53,703 bases of DNA, from contig CALIIC010000195.1 of the NCBI GenBank assembly GCA_938020445.1, positions 1 through 53,703 of the forward strand, given 5' to 3'. Below the pieces are notes generated by a model, which saw only the letters and a program-made list of their open reading frames with translations, was not told where the DNA came from and ran no database searches. The position numbers and the translations under genes are program-made. Positions 16,700-24,414 of this stretch are shown piece by piece; position 1 is the stretch's first letter; each line of letters starts with the position of its first letter. The DNA is from an uncultured Flavobacteriaceae bacterium (lineage in GTDB: Bacteria; Bacteroidota; Bacteroidia; Flavobacteriales; Flavobacteriaceae).

Positions 16700-17500
16700 A
16701 TGAAATTACAAAACAAAGTGGCGGCTATATTTGCAGCCAATGGAGCAATCGCTCGAGAAGTGGCCATCGAAATGGCAAAGGAAGGTGCAATCGTTTATGT
16801 TTCGGGTCGGAACTTGGATGAGGTGAAATCACTTTCGGCGCAAATACTTGCGAATGGCAATTTTGCAAAACCGTTTAAGGTAGATGCCACCAACGAAAAC
16901 GAGATTGACAACTTCCTAAATCAAATTGTGGAAGAAGAAGGAAAACTGGACATTGTTTTCAACGGTATCGGAATTCGTGCTAAAGACGGCGGTTATGGAC
17001 AACCATCCACACTAATACCTTTCGAGACTTTTATGAAACCCATTCAAGTTCATTTAGGCTCCCAATTTCTTACCTCACGAATTGCTGCAAAATACATGCA
17101 ACAAACGGAATCCAAAGGCACAATTTTATTGTTGACCGCAAGCCTTTCGAGAATTAAATCCCCATTTATGTCAGGAATTACAGCAGCTTGCACAGGAATT
17201 GAAGGACTCACAAGAACATTTGCAACAGAATTCGGTATGTCTGGTATCAAGGTTATTTGTATCAATCCTACAGCAATGCCAGAAACAAGAACAATCATAG
17301 AAACAACAATTGAAAATGCAAAAACGATTGGTATTCCGGTAGAAGTTATGGCAGAACAAATGTCAAATGGTGGACTTTTAAAGAAGTCATTGACCACAAC
17401 AGATACAGGGAAAGTAGCTGCTTTTTTAGTTTCGGACGCAGGAGCTGCATTGAACAGTCATATCGTGGATGTGGATTTTGGTACTGCAAGTGTAATTTAA
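16700..17500 (+). CDS. SDR family protein lacking the usual catalytic Tyr/Lys
   Basis: This 266-residue Rossmann protein begins MKLQNKVAAIFAANGAIARE. The TGxxxGxG dinucleotide motif is altered to AANGAIA (residues 12-18), NNAG is replaced by FNGIG (87-91), and D62 occupies the adenine-ring position. After S148/S150, where YxxxK is expected (about residues 160-165), the sequence is SGITAACTGIEG with neither Tyr nor Lys. The fold is intact, so it may be an inactive binder or use another mechanism. It leads a cluster with a DoxX-like protein, a sigma factor and a DUF2461 protein. Confidence 0.85.
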   Translation: MKLQNKVAAIFAANGAIAREVAIEMAKEGAIVYVSGRNLDEVKSLSAQILANGNFAKPFKVDATNENEIDNFLNQIVEEEGKLDIVFNGIGIRAKDGGYGQPSTLIPFETFMKPIQVHLGSQFLTSRIAAKYMQQTESKGTILLLTASLSRIKSPFMSGITAACTGIEGLTRTFATEFGMSGIKVICINPTAMPETRTIIETTIENAKTIGIPVEVMAEQMSNGGLLKKSLTTTDTGKVAAFLVSDAGAALNSHIVDVDFGTASVI

Positions 17501-17599
17501 AAACGAGTGATGATGAAATGAGCCTTATCAATTGGATTGATACTTATTGAAATGATTTTTGGCGAATTACATATAACAATTGAATAATAAATAAAACAT

Positions 17600-17974
17600 A
17601 TGAAATCAATATTAAACTTAGGGAAATGGTTGTTCATCTTACCATTCGCAGTTTTCGGGTTCTTACATTTTGGACCAACAGAATTCACGATAGATTATAT
17701 TCCAGATTATTTACCGTTTAAGGTTTTTTGGATTTACTTTTCAGGTACTTGCCTCGTTGCGTTCGCGGCTTCTGCTGCTTTCAAGAAATTGGATAAATTA
17801 GCATCTGTATTGTTGGCCTTGGAACTTATGCTCTTCGTAGTGATAATCCATATACCAAAAGCAATGGAAGGCGACTTTGTTCAATTTATCGGAATATTTC
17901 GAGATACAGCAATGACTGGAGCAGCATTGATGTATGCAAAATATGTGGCAACAGACCAACGCTTTGTAAAATAG
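17600..17974 (+). CDS. DoxX-like four-helix membrane protein
   Basis: The 124-residue protein has four hydrophobic helices, with FAVFGFLHFGP after the first and FWIYFSGTCLVAFAASAAF as the second. This matches the DoxX-like/DUF-type small membrane proteins common in Bacteroidota. It ends 7 bases before the sigma factor gene, so translation is likely coupled. The function is unknown; association with regulation by the downstream sigma factor is inference. Confidence 0.75.
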   Translation: MKSILNLGKWLFILPFAVFGFLHFGPTEFTIDYIPDYLPFKVFWIYFSGTCLVAFAASAAFKKLDKLASVLLALELMLFVVIIHIPKAMEGDFVQFIGIFRDTAMTGAALMYAKYVATDQRFVK

Positions 17975-17981
17975 CAAGATT

Positions 17982-18821
17982 ATGGAATCAGATAATAACA
18001 ACTTAAAAAAAGCTTTGGAAGGCGACATAAAAGCCTTCCAAAGCTTATTTGCGGAATTTCAACCACAATTAAAATCATATTTATATCGTTTGCTTACCGA
18101 CCGAAACGATACAGATGATTTAACACATGATACGTTTGTAAAGGCATTCGATAAAATCTCGACTTTTAAAGGCAATTCGGCATTTAAAACGTGGGTTTTT
18201 CAAATCGCCACAAATCTTGCGTACGATTTTTTGAAAAAGAAAAAAAGATGGTTGCCCAATGCTCAAGACCAAGCAAAATCGTTGGCTATGTCAACAGAAT
18301 ACATTCAACAGCTTTTTGTAATGACCAATCATACTTCCAATCGAGGTCGGTATGAAGTAAAAGAGCATATTGATTTTTGCTTCACCTGTATTTCTAAAAC
18401 ATTGACATTAGAAGAACAGATTGCCATGATCCTTAAAGATATTTATTCCTTTTCAAGAACCGAAATAGCAGATATTTTGGGTAAAACAGAAGGCGTAGTT
18501 AAGCATTTGCTATTCAATGGAAGAAAGACAATGATTGAAATTTTTGATAATCGTTGTGCCTTGATCAACAAAAACGGTGCTTGTCATCAATGTACGGAAT
18601 TGGCCGGTATCTACAATCCAAAACAGACCCAACAAGAGGAATTGATGAAGATTAAAATGATCAAGTCTTCAGAAAAAGAACCAAAAGAAAAGCTATACCA
18701 GTTACGAGCTGATTTGGTAGCGGCAATTGACCCTTTAAATAGTAAAGGAGCAGATATGCAAGACATTATAATGCAATGCACAAGATTGGCAATTGACGAA
18801 ATAGAAACCATTCAAAATTAA
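17982..18821 (+). CDS. ECF-type sigma factor with C-terminal cysteine cluster
   Basis: This 279-residue protein has sigma region 2 (about residues 13-85, with DLTHDTFVKAFDKIS and KTWVFQIATNLAYDFL) and region 4 (about 138-185, with FSRTEIADILGKTEGVVKHLL). A 90-residue extension follows. It begins CALINKNGACHQC (C192, C201, C204), and C133/C136 (CFTC) lie just before region 4, so a metal- or redox-sensing site is possible. No anti-sigma gene is adjacent. The neighbours are a DoxX-like protein 7 bases upstream and a DUF2461 gene 4 bases downstream. Confidence 0.9.
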   Translation: MESDNNNLKKALEGDIKAFQSLFAEFQPQLKSYLYRLLTDRNDTDDLTHDTFVKAFDKISTFKGNSAFKTWVFQIATNLAYDFLKKKKRWLPNAQDQAKSLAMSTEYIQQLFVMTNHTSNRGRYEVKEHIDFCFTCISKTLTLEEQIAMILKDIYSFSRTEIADILGKTEGVVKHLLFNGRKTMIEIFDNRCALINKNGACHQCTELAGIYNPKQTQQEELMKIKMIKSSEKEPKEKLYQLRADLVAAIDPLNSKGADMQDIIMQCTRLAIDEIETIQN

Positions 18822-18825
18822 AAAA

Positions 18826-19491
18826 ATGTTACAAAATAAAACACTTGCTTTTTTAACCAAGCTAAAAAAGCATAATACAACCGAATGGTTCAAAGACAAC
18901 CAAACGGATTATAAAAATTCAAGGGTAGATTTTGAGAGTTTTGTCTCGCAAATCATCAAAGGGCTTTCATCATTGGACAACAACATTGAAAAACAGGATT
19001 TACAAGCCAAAAAATGTATCAAACGGATAAACAGAGACATTCGGTTTTCAAATGATAAGTCTCCTTATAAAACCAACTACTTTGCAAATTTTAATCCATA
19101 TGGGCATAAATCGGAACACGCAAGTTATTATGTGCATTTAGAACCGAATAATTCCTTTGTTGGTGGAGGCGTTTATATGCCACAAACACCAATTTTAAAC
19201 AAGTTCAGAAAAGAAATAGAACACTATTTTAAAGAATGGGAAACGCTGATGAACCAAAAGTCCTTTAAGATAACATTCCCAAACGGAATTGAATCGCCAT
19301 CTGAATTAAAAACCGTCCCAAAAGGATTTGATAAAGAAAGTCCTGCGATAGAATACTTGCGAATGAAAGGATTCTACACAATGCGGAAATTAACGGATGA
19401 AGAAATGACGTCTGAAAATATAGTTTCAGAAATTATTAAATACTTTGGAGAAGTAAAACCAGTAATCGGGTTTTTAAATCGAGCATTATAA
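18826..19491 (+). CDS. DUF2461 family protein
   Basis: This 221-residue cytoplasmic protein shows the DUF2461 (TIGR02453) hallmarks: an early NTTEWFKDNQTDYKNSR, then IRFSNDKSPYKTNY, a central SYYVHLEPNNSFVGGGVY and a late GFDKESPAIEYLRMKGF. The biochemical function of the family is not known. It is the last gene of the tight SDR/DoxX-like/sigma/DUF2461 cluster. Confidence 0.93.
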   Translation: MLQNKTLAFLTKLKKHNTTEWFKDNQTDYKNSRVDFESFVSQIIKGLSSLDNNIEKQDLQAKKCIKRINRDIRFSNDKSPYKTNYFANFNPYGHKSEHASYYVHLEPNNSFVGGGVYMPQTPILNKFRKEIEHYFKEWETLMNQKSFKITFPNGIESPSELKTVPKGFDKESPAIEYLRMKGFYTMRKLTDEEMTSENIVSEIIKYFGEVKPVIGFLNRAL

Positions 19492-19760
19492 TTGCCAAGG
19501 TTAAAAGCCGAACCGAAAAACATAGCGAAAAAAGGCAGCGGCTATCAAGGTATAAAAAAACATAGGGAGTTTATATTAAACTAAAAGGTCTGTGAATATT
19601 AATAAGGTCCGCTAAATATAAAATATGGCATTCATGAGAAAAAAGATAAAAGGAAAACATTGGTATTTAGCTAAGTAATAATTCGAAACGAAAGTGCCTA
19701 TTACCTACCCTACGTTTCTAATACGGGCCGTGGGCAATAATTGGGTACGTTAAAGGCACA

Positions 19761-20019
19761 TAGTTTACACTTTTTCAAGTTATAATTTGTGGTAAAAATC
19801 AAATTATCATGCCTTGGAAAACAACAACGACTATGGAACAAAAAATTGAATTGATTGCTACAAATATGAAGACCCAACAGCCTGGATTCTCTAGGTATGA
19901 CCGGTACCTAAATACGGGAGGAGGCTAGTTAGCGTCTTTTTGCAGGCTATGCTCTATGCCTAGATTGTTGGCAACAATATTACCGAAATTTGGATTTGAT
20001 TCGATTTTGGTGTAAACTA
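19761..20019 (+). mobile_element. Decayed insertion-sequence remnant with short inverted repeats
   Basis: Perfect 10-bp inverted repeats, TAGTTTACAC (19761-19770) and GTGTAAACTA (20010-20019), flank a short frame at 19809-19928. That frame starts MPWKTTTTMEQKIELIA, similar to the N-terminus of IS481-family transposases, then loses similarity and stops after 39 codons. The rest of a transposase is missing. The preceding 19492-19760 contains no gene. Confidence 0.45.
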
Positions 20020-20038
20020 GTATCAAAATATATTCCTT

Positions 20039-20278
20039 ATGGCGAGACAGAGCATATCTTTCACGCGACCAAATGATGAATGGTTAAAAACGCAAGTTGA
20101 TAATCAAGAATACTCAAGTAAAAGCGAACTTGTTAATGACTTAATTCGTCAAGCTAGAAATCAACAAATTGAAATTGACTGGATTAAGGCCAAATTGGAA
20201 AAGTCCGAAAATAGGGGATTTACCAATGATAGTAAGGAACAGATCTTAGCACAATCCAGGTCTAAGCTTAATGACTAA
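20039..20278 (+). CDS. ParD-like antitoxin (ribbon-helix-helix)
   Basis: This 79-residue protein begins MARQSISFTRPNDEWLKTQV, a ribbon-helix-helix DNA-binding strand and helix, followed by EYSSKSELVNDLIRQAR. The C-terminal tail is the expected toxin-binding part. The stop overlaps the toxin start by 8 bases. In known ParDE systems the antitoxin neutralises the toxin and represses the operon. Confidence 0.9.
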   Translation: MARQSISFTRPNDEWLKTQVDNQEYSSKSELVNDLIRQARNQQIEIDWIKAKLEKSENRGFTNDSKEQILAQSRSKLND

Positions 20279-20558
20279 GTATAGGTTAAGTAAGGATGTA
20301 AAAGATGACCTGATACGCATTCATCGTTACGGAATCAAAAAAACTGGAGTGCAGCAAGCGGACATATATTTCGAAACGTTTTTCGAATATTTTGACATTA
20401 TAACCAAAAGACCTTATTCATTTGAATCTGTGGAATACATTCAGAAAGGGTATCGGAGATGTGTTTGCGGTTTTGACAGCATTTACTACAAAATCTATAA
20501 TGATACGGTGGACATCAGGGCGATTATAGGAAAACGGGATTTGAAAAACATACTCTAA
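20271..20558 (+). CDS. ParE/RelE superfamily toxin
   Basis: The 95-residue toxin has the ParE layout: MTKYRLSKDVKDDLIRIHRY, a helical pair (residues 20-50), SVEYIQKGYRRCVCGFDSIYYK and a final strand DTVDIRAIIGKRDL. Characterised ParE toxins inhibit DNA gyrase. The arginines in GYRRC and the IIGKRD strand are conserved. It overlaps the antitoxin gene by 8 bases, which supports translational coupling. Confidence 0.9.
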   Translation: MTKYRLSKDVKDDLIRIHRYGIKKTGVQQADIYFETFFEYFDIITKRPYSFESVEYIQKGYRRCVCGFDSIYYKIYNDTVDIRAIIGKRDLKNIL

Positions 20559-20964
20559 ACTGTACGTAAAAAATGCTGTTACCAACAAAATCTCCTTTAA
20601 ACAATAAGGGCTTAGCTACTTAAGTTATAAACCCTGAATATCAACGGACACCACCAAATCTTTTGGATTTGGCATTAAATTAAAAAGGAGAAACAAAGCA
20701 AAAAAATTTCACTTTGTGCGCACACGTAAACGCAACGTTTCCGGCCTCCGCACAGCACTTAGCCCAACTGTTATGTATTTGAATATAGAATCATACTTCG
20801 TTCATACCATGGAGAATTCAATACGCCTATTCGAAATTCAGAATAAAAGCTGTTAACAGCCTGTATGACAATTAATTTTACAGATTTTATCACTAAATAA
20901 AGAGAAAAAATGTATCGCTTAAAATAACTTAAAATCAATCTTGAAAATTCAAACAATAAGAAAA
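20559..20964. other. Structured intergenic element between ParDE and the PycTM-like gene
   Basis: Seen in this 400-base gap: a 7-bp stem CCAAATC/GATTTGG with a 5-base loop near 20656-20674, the perfect palindrome TGTGCGCACA near 20716-20725, and a GC-richer block (20712-20775) with AAACG/CGTTT arms. The block ends GCCCAAC (20762-20768) and GTTATG (20770-20775). The end resembles the R-box of integron attC sites, but the match to GTTRRRY is incomplete. No gene is present. Confidence 0.4.
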
Positions 20965-21594
20965 ATGAACAATGAAGCCCAACATTCAAATGACATAGGC
21001 CATGATGAATTGATTTCAAAAGCTGAAAATAATTCAGCCAAGGACTTGTATGATACAAAAAAGGAACCGAGAAAATCAATGGGAGTCTATTTGAAAAATC
21101 AAAATAGACTCATAATGAATTCAATTGCAATCGCAGATAAAAAAGCAGCAATTTTGATTCGAATAAATACGGCGATAATTTCTGCTTTAATAGTATTTGA
21201 AAGCTACTTTGAAGGAAATACATCTTTTAATAATCAGATAATTCCAATACTAATTATCGGTCTATCAATTTCATTGATTTTTGCCATTCTTGCAGCAAAA
21301 CCTTTCAGCTATATTATGTATAAAGTATTTAATAAAATCATCAAAAAGAAATATCCGAATTTAGAAGAAAATAACTTCATGATATTTGAAGTGCCGGAAT
21401 TTGAGAAATACGAATTATCAATGCAAAAGGTTTTAAAGAGTCAAAACTTACAAATAGGGAACCTTACTAGGTTTAATTATTTTATGAGCAAAAGTATATC
21501 AAGGAATTATTTACAACTAGAAATAGCTTACACTGCGTTTTTAATTACATTCATAATTGTTGCTGTTTTCTATATAAGTTCAAACTACTTTTAG
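20965..21594 (+). CDS. PycTM-like (Pycsar effector, DUF5706-type) membrane protein
   Basis: The 209-residue protein starts at MNNEAQHSNDIG (20965). A charged N-terminal segment (1-55) is followed by ADKKA (57-61), a transmembrane helix (about 61-82), a second helix (about 92-112, ending AAKPF) and a final helix (about 184-206). ADxKA followed by two helices and an (A/T)xP turn is the pattern of Pycsar TM effectors, which known systems use to permeabilise the membrane on sensing cCMP or cUMP. No pyrimidine cyclase is found nearby, so activity as anti-phage defence is inference. It sits next to a ParDE pair. Confidence 0.7.
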   Translation: MNNEAQHSNDIGHDELISKAENNSAKDLYDTKKEPRKSMGVYLKNQNRLIMNSIAIADKKAAILIRINTAIISALIVFESYFEGNTSFNNQIIPILIIGLSISLIFAILAAKPFSYIMYKVFNKIIKKKYPNLEENNFMIFEVPEFEKYELSMQKVLKSQNLQIGNLTRFNYFMSKSISRNYLQLEIAYTAFLITFIIVAVFYISSNYF

Positions 21595-21911
21595 CAATTT
21601 GGATAAAGAGCGTCGGTTTTATGTACTTACCAAAACACGGATGCCGGCGATTCACGGAAAATTTTTTAATGGACAATGAGAAAGAATGCAAGACCTTTCT
21701 GATGACCAGGGAAAGGAGGGACCAAATTATAGCGTATTATATGAACGCTATCCTGAAAGTAAAATAGGATATTTTTTAGTCCGTTCCCGGCCATTCTTAT
21801 TCTTCAACATTTTATCGCATACCTATTGGTCACTATGAGATACTAATTTGGTATACTGTGGTATGCCATTGTCATTTAGGGAGTCTTTTATGCAAAGAGC
21901 ATGCTTTACGT
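21595..21911. other. Intergenic region with one short open frame
   Basis: A 48-codon frame at 21621-21767 (+) begins MYLPKHGCRRFTENFLMDNE and ends RRDQIIAYYMNAILKVK. Its composition looks protein-like, but I recognise no family and see no supporting start signal. It may be a gene fragment. The remaining sequence shows nothing. Confidence 0.35.
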
Positions 21912-23459
21912 TTAGTTCCCTGTTCGTAACTCGAACAATGATTTCCCTTCTATTTCCATGAAATCAAACTCCTTCATGGTATATTCGGTTTTCAATGTCT
22001 TTTTAAATTCGGAGAAAGGTATCTTGTCAAAGTCCGTTGCGAAAAGTCGCATAATGTTCTGTAAAGATTCGGGATGCTCTTCCCATAAATGGACCCTACC
22101 TTGGTGTGCTACATTTTTCAATTTGATGACGTGCGCATTTTTGAAAAAGGGCAAAACATAGGTCGCATTATGAAAGGGTGTATTCACGTCCATATTTGCT
22201 TGGAGAATGACCATGGGAATTTCATTCGGCTTAATTTTCCGCATTTCATCACCAATATCTGGCGTCATCATAACCTCTTTTAAGGCATCATAAGCCATGG
22301 TGGTAGGACGCATCCATTGTAGTTCTTCTCTGCTATTTATCAGTTTAAGTCGGTCTTCTGAAATTCCGATACTCACATCGATCAGGCTATTGAGCATCCC
22401 GACTGTGGCATTTCCACCACGACGTTCTTTGGCCCATAAACCCAGAAGGCTATAATCACCATTGTACAGTTCGGTAATGTATTTTGGCCATGCTTCGGTA
22501 GGCCCGTAAGGGTATCTTAAATTCCTTTTAAAATCGTTGGCGCCTATCAGAACGGAATCAGCATCTATCGTTACCCAAACAGGCTGCTTTTCTAAGCGCT
22601 TTACGATTTCTTTTACCGCATTTAGCAAGCCTATTTTTGGGAGTTTGCCTTTTAATTTCTCTGATTTTTCGGCTTCGGCCTCTATATTTTTAAACACAGT
22701 CCATATGTCTTTGGGATCATCGTAGGAATGGCTCAAGGGCTCTATGTCATATACCAAGGCCCTGTCTACTTTTTCAGGATATCTGCTGATATACCCTAAA
22801 GCCCATTGGGCGCCAAAACTGCCTACCATGAAGGCTACTTTGTCATACTCGTAATAGGTGCGGATCGATTCAATATCATCTACCAAATTGCTAAAGTCAT
22901 ACCCTCTTAGGTCAACACCGATCTCTTCGAAATAGTTCGCATAGGCAAGAAACCCTTTTTTGATATTTTTTTTCCATTGTTCAGGATCGGAAACTTCCTT
23001 TGGGTCGCCTACCTTGAATTTATAGGTGAAGTCTGCTATGGGTGCCCCGGGGATATGGTGGTTCCCTCTTTGGTTAATGATCAGTACATCGCGGTCTTCA
23101 TTAAGTATAGAAACTTGTTGTCCAAAATAAACCCCATGCTTGCCGCCATATTTTGCACCGAACATGTCGATAAAAAAACTACCAGGAGGTCCGCCGGGTA
23201 AATAGAGTACAGGAGGCAATCCCATATCTTTTTTCGCTTTTACCCTAAAAAATTGAATCCCTATTTTTCGGGAATTTTCGGCCAACCTATTTTCGGGCAA
23301 AAAGATGAGGTTGTCCGTTCCCTTAAAATGCACGGAATCATCTTTGTATTCAAAATCATTTGTTACTACAATGGGCCCTGCATCCGGGCTCGTCTGTGCG
23401 GATAGGTGTAGGGATGCTAAAAAAGTGAATGGGATGAACCATTTTACGATTGTTTTCAT
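21912..23459 (-). CDS. Exported alpha/beta hydrolase (S33/TAP-like)
   Basis: Starting at MKTIVKWFIPF (23459), this 515-residue protein has a signal peptide ending near LSAQ. It shows the oxyanion pattern VLYLPGGPPGS (about residue 84), INQRGN (128-133), the nucleophile S214 in MVGSFGAQWALGY (first Gly of GxSxG replaced by Val), a C-terminal DVNTPFHNA and HQGRVH. The lid region is large (about 255-390). The family includes prolyl aminopeptidases and tripeptidyl aminopeptidases, and the substrate is uncertain. It is divergent from a MarR regulator whose operators cover its promoter. Confidence 0.88.
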   Translation of the reverse strand: MKTIVKWFIPFTFLASLHLSAQTSPDAGPIVVTNDFEYKDDSVHFKGTDNLIFLPENRLAENSRKIGIQFFRVKAKKDMGLPPVLYLPGGPPGSFFIDMFGAKYGGKHGVYFGQQVSILNEDRDVLIINQRGNHHIPGAPIADFTYKFKVGDPKEVSDPEQWKKNIKKGFLAYANYFEEIGVDLRGYDFSNLVDDIESIRTYYEYDKVAFMVGSFGAQWALGYISRYPEKVDRALVYDIEPLSHSYDDPKDIWTVFKNIEAEAEKSEKLKGKLPKIGLLNAVKEIVKRLEKQPVWVTIDADSVLIGANDFKRNLRYPYGPTEAWPKYITELYNGDYSLLGLWAKERRGGNATVGMLNSLIDVSIGISEDRLKLINSREELQWMRPTTMAYDALKEVMMTPDIGDEMRKIKPNEIPMVILQANMDVNTPFHNATYVLPFFKNAHVIKLKNVAHQGRVHLWEEHPESLQNIMRLFATDFDKIPFSEFKKTLKTEYTMKEFDFMEIEGKSLFELRTGN

Positions 23460-23491
23460 AATGGATGTTGTTTCTGTTATAATAGATTCAA

Positions 23492-23553
23492 AAAGTATCT
23501 TTATATCAAGATACTTTGCAAATGTATATAAAAATATCTTCACATCAAGATAT
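23492..23553 (-). promoter_or_regulatory. Hydrolase promoter with two MarR-type operators
   Basis: On the minus strand TTG (23546-23548), a 19-base spacer and TACATTTG (23519-23526) form a good -33/-7 promoter. Operator 1 (23492-23517) has perfect 10-bp arms AAAGTATCTT/AAGATACTTT around 6 bases and covers the start site. Operator 2 (23534-23553) has 7-bp arms ATATCTT/AAGATAT around 6 bases and overlaps the -33 box. Both share TATCTT-n6-AAGATA. Centres are 39 bp apart. Confidence 0.8.
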
Positions 23554-23585
23554 ATTTTTCATATTTTTGAGAAAAGTTGTTTCAT

Positions 23586-24074
23586 ATGGTAAAAAAAGAT
23601 ATCATTGATATGTTGGTAGAAGATTGGGGAAAAGAGCGTTCAGACCTTGATACCACTGCTATGCATGTGGTAGGGCGTGTGTTGAAACTGGGGAAATTAT
23701 TTGAAAAACGCGCAGGCATTGCTTTAAAAGAATCGGACTTGTATTACACCGATTTTGATGTTTTAGCGACCTTGAGACGCTCTGGGGAACCCTATCAGTT
23801 GACCCCAAAAGAGCTAATGGAATCGGTATTGATTACTTCTGGTGCCATGACATCACTGTTGGATAGGCTCACAAAATTGAAGTTGATTCGTCGTGAAACG
23901 GACGAGAAGGACAGAAGGGTTAAAAGAGCCATACTCAGTCAGGAAGGTATAGAGCTTATCGACAAAGCGATTGAGATTCGATTTGCCGAAGCAACAGATT
24001 CCATTGCATGTTTAACGGCAAAGGAAAAAACAACCTTGGGGGATTTGTTGCGGAAATTGGTTCTCAGTAGTTAG
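23586..24074 (+). CDS. MarR family transcriptional regulator
   Basis: This 162-residue regulator (start ATG 23586) has the MarR winged helix: FDVLATLRRSGEPYQLTPKELMES, then ITSGAMTSLLDRLTKLKLI as recognition region, then the wing RRETDEKDRRVKRAILSQEG. Terminal helices give dimerisation. It faces the hydrolase gene and shares the intergenic palindromes, so it probably represses both. The inducer is unknown. Confidence 0.93.
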   Translation: MVKKDIIDMLVEDWGKERSDLDTTAMHVVGRVLKLGKLFEKRAGIALKESDLYYTDFDVLATLRRSGEPYQLTPKELMESVLITSGAMTSLLDRLTKLKLIRRETDEKDRRVKRAILSQEGIELIDKAIEIRFAEATDSIACLTAKEKTTLGDLLRKLVLSS

Positions 24075-24075
24075 G

Positions 24076-24113
24076 CGCAAGTGTCTTTTTTCAATGGCAT
24101 AAAGACACCTGCG
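24076..24113 (+). terminator. Stable hairpin after the marR gene
   Basis: Arms CGCA-GTGTCTTT and AAAGACAC-TGCG pair with one bulged base on each side and a 12-base loop, starting right after the TAG stop. There is no T run downstream, so it may protect the mRNA 3' end or terminate only weakly. Confidence 0.5.
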
Positions 24114-24414
24114 ATTGCGTGCCGGTCCCTTACAAGACGAATAGGTATGGGTACATAAACCCATTTAATTCATCGCAATTGGTTCTTACAAGGCCTTTGT
24201 TACCGTGAAGTTGCTGCCCACGGTTGCTGTTAACTAAACTTTCTCTTTAACCAACTACTTCCCGTTTTGTTGCAGAGTGCATCGGGATAAGATCTTAGAG
24301 TTCTTAGAATTGATGATGGTAAGAATATCGACCTCGATATTGGTGGCTATGCTGTTCTAGAAAATAAGTAGTATAATTTCAACAAACATCCTTGGAATAG
24401 GTATGTGCCTCTTT
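24114..24414. other. Non-coding region
   Basis: About 300 bases between converging genes. I see no intact gene, RNA or clear terminator for the LacI gene. Confidence 0.4.

Noticed and set aside
20656..20674. Rho-independent terminator after parE
   Set aside because: The CCAAATC/GATTTGG hairpin is not followed by a T run, so I treat it as part of a structured element instead.
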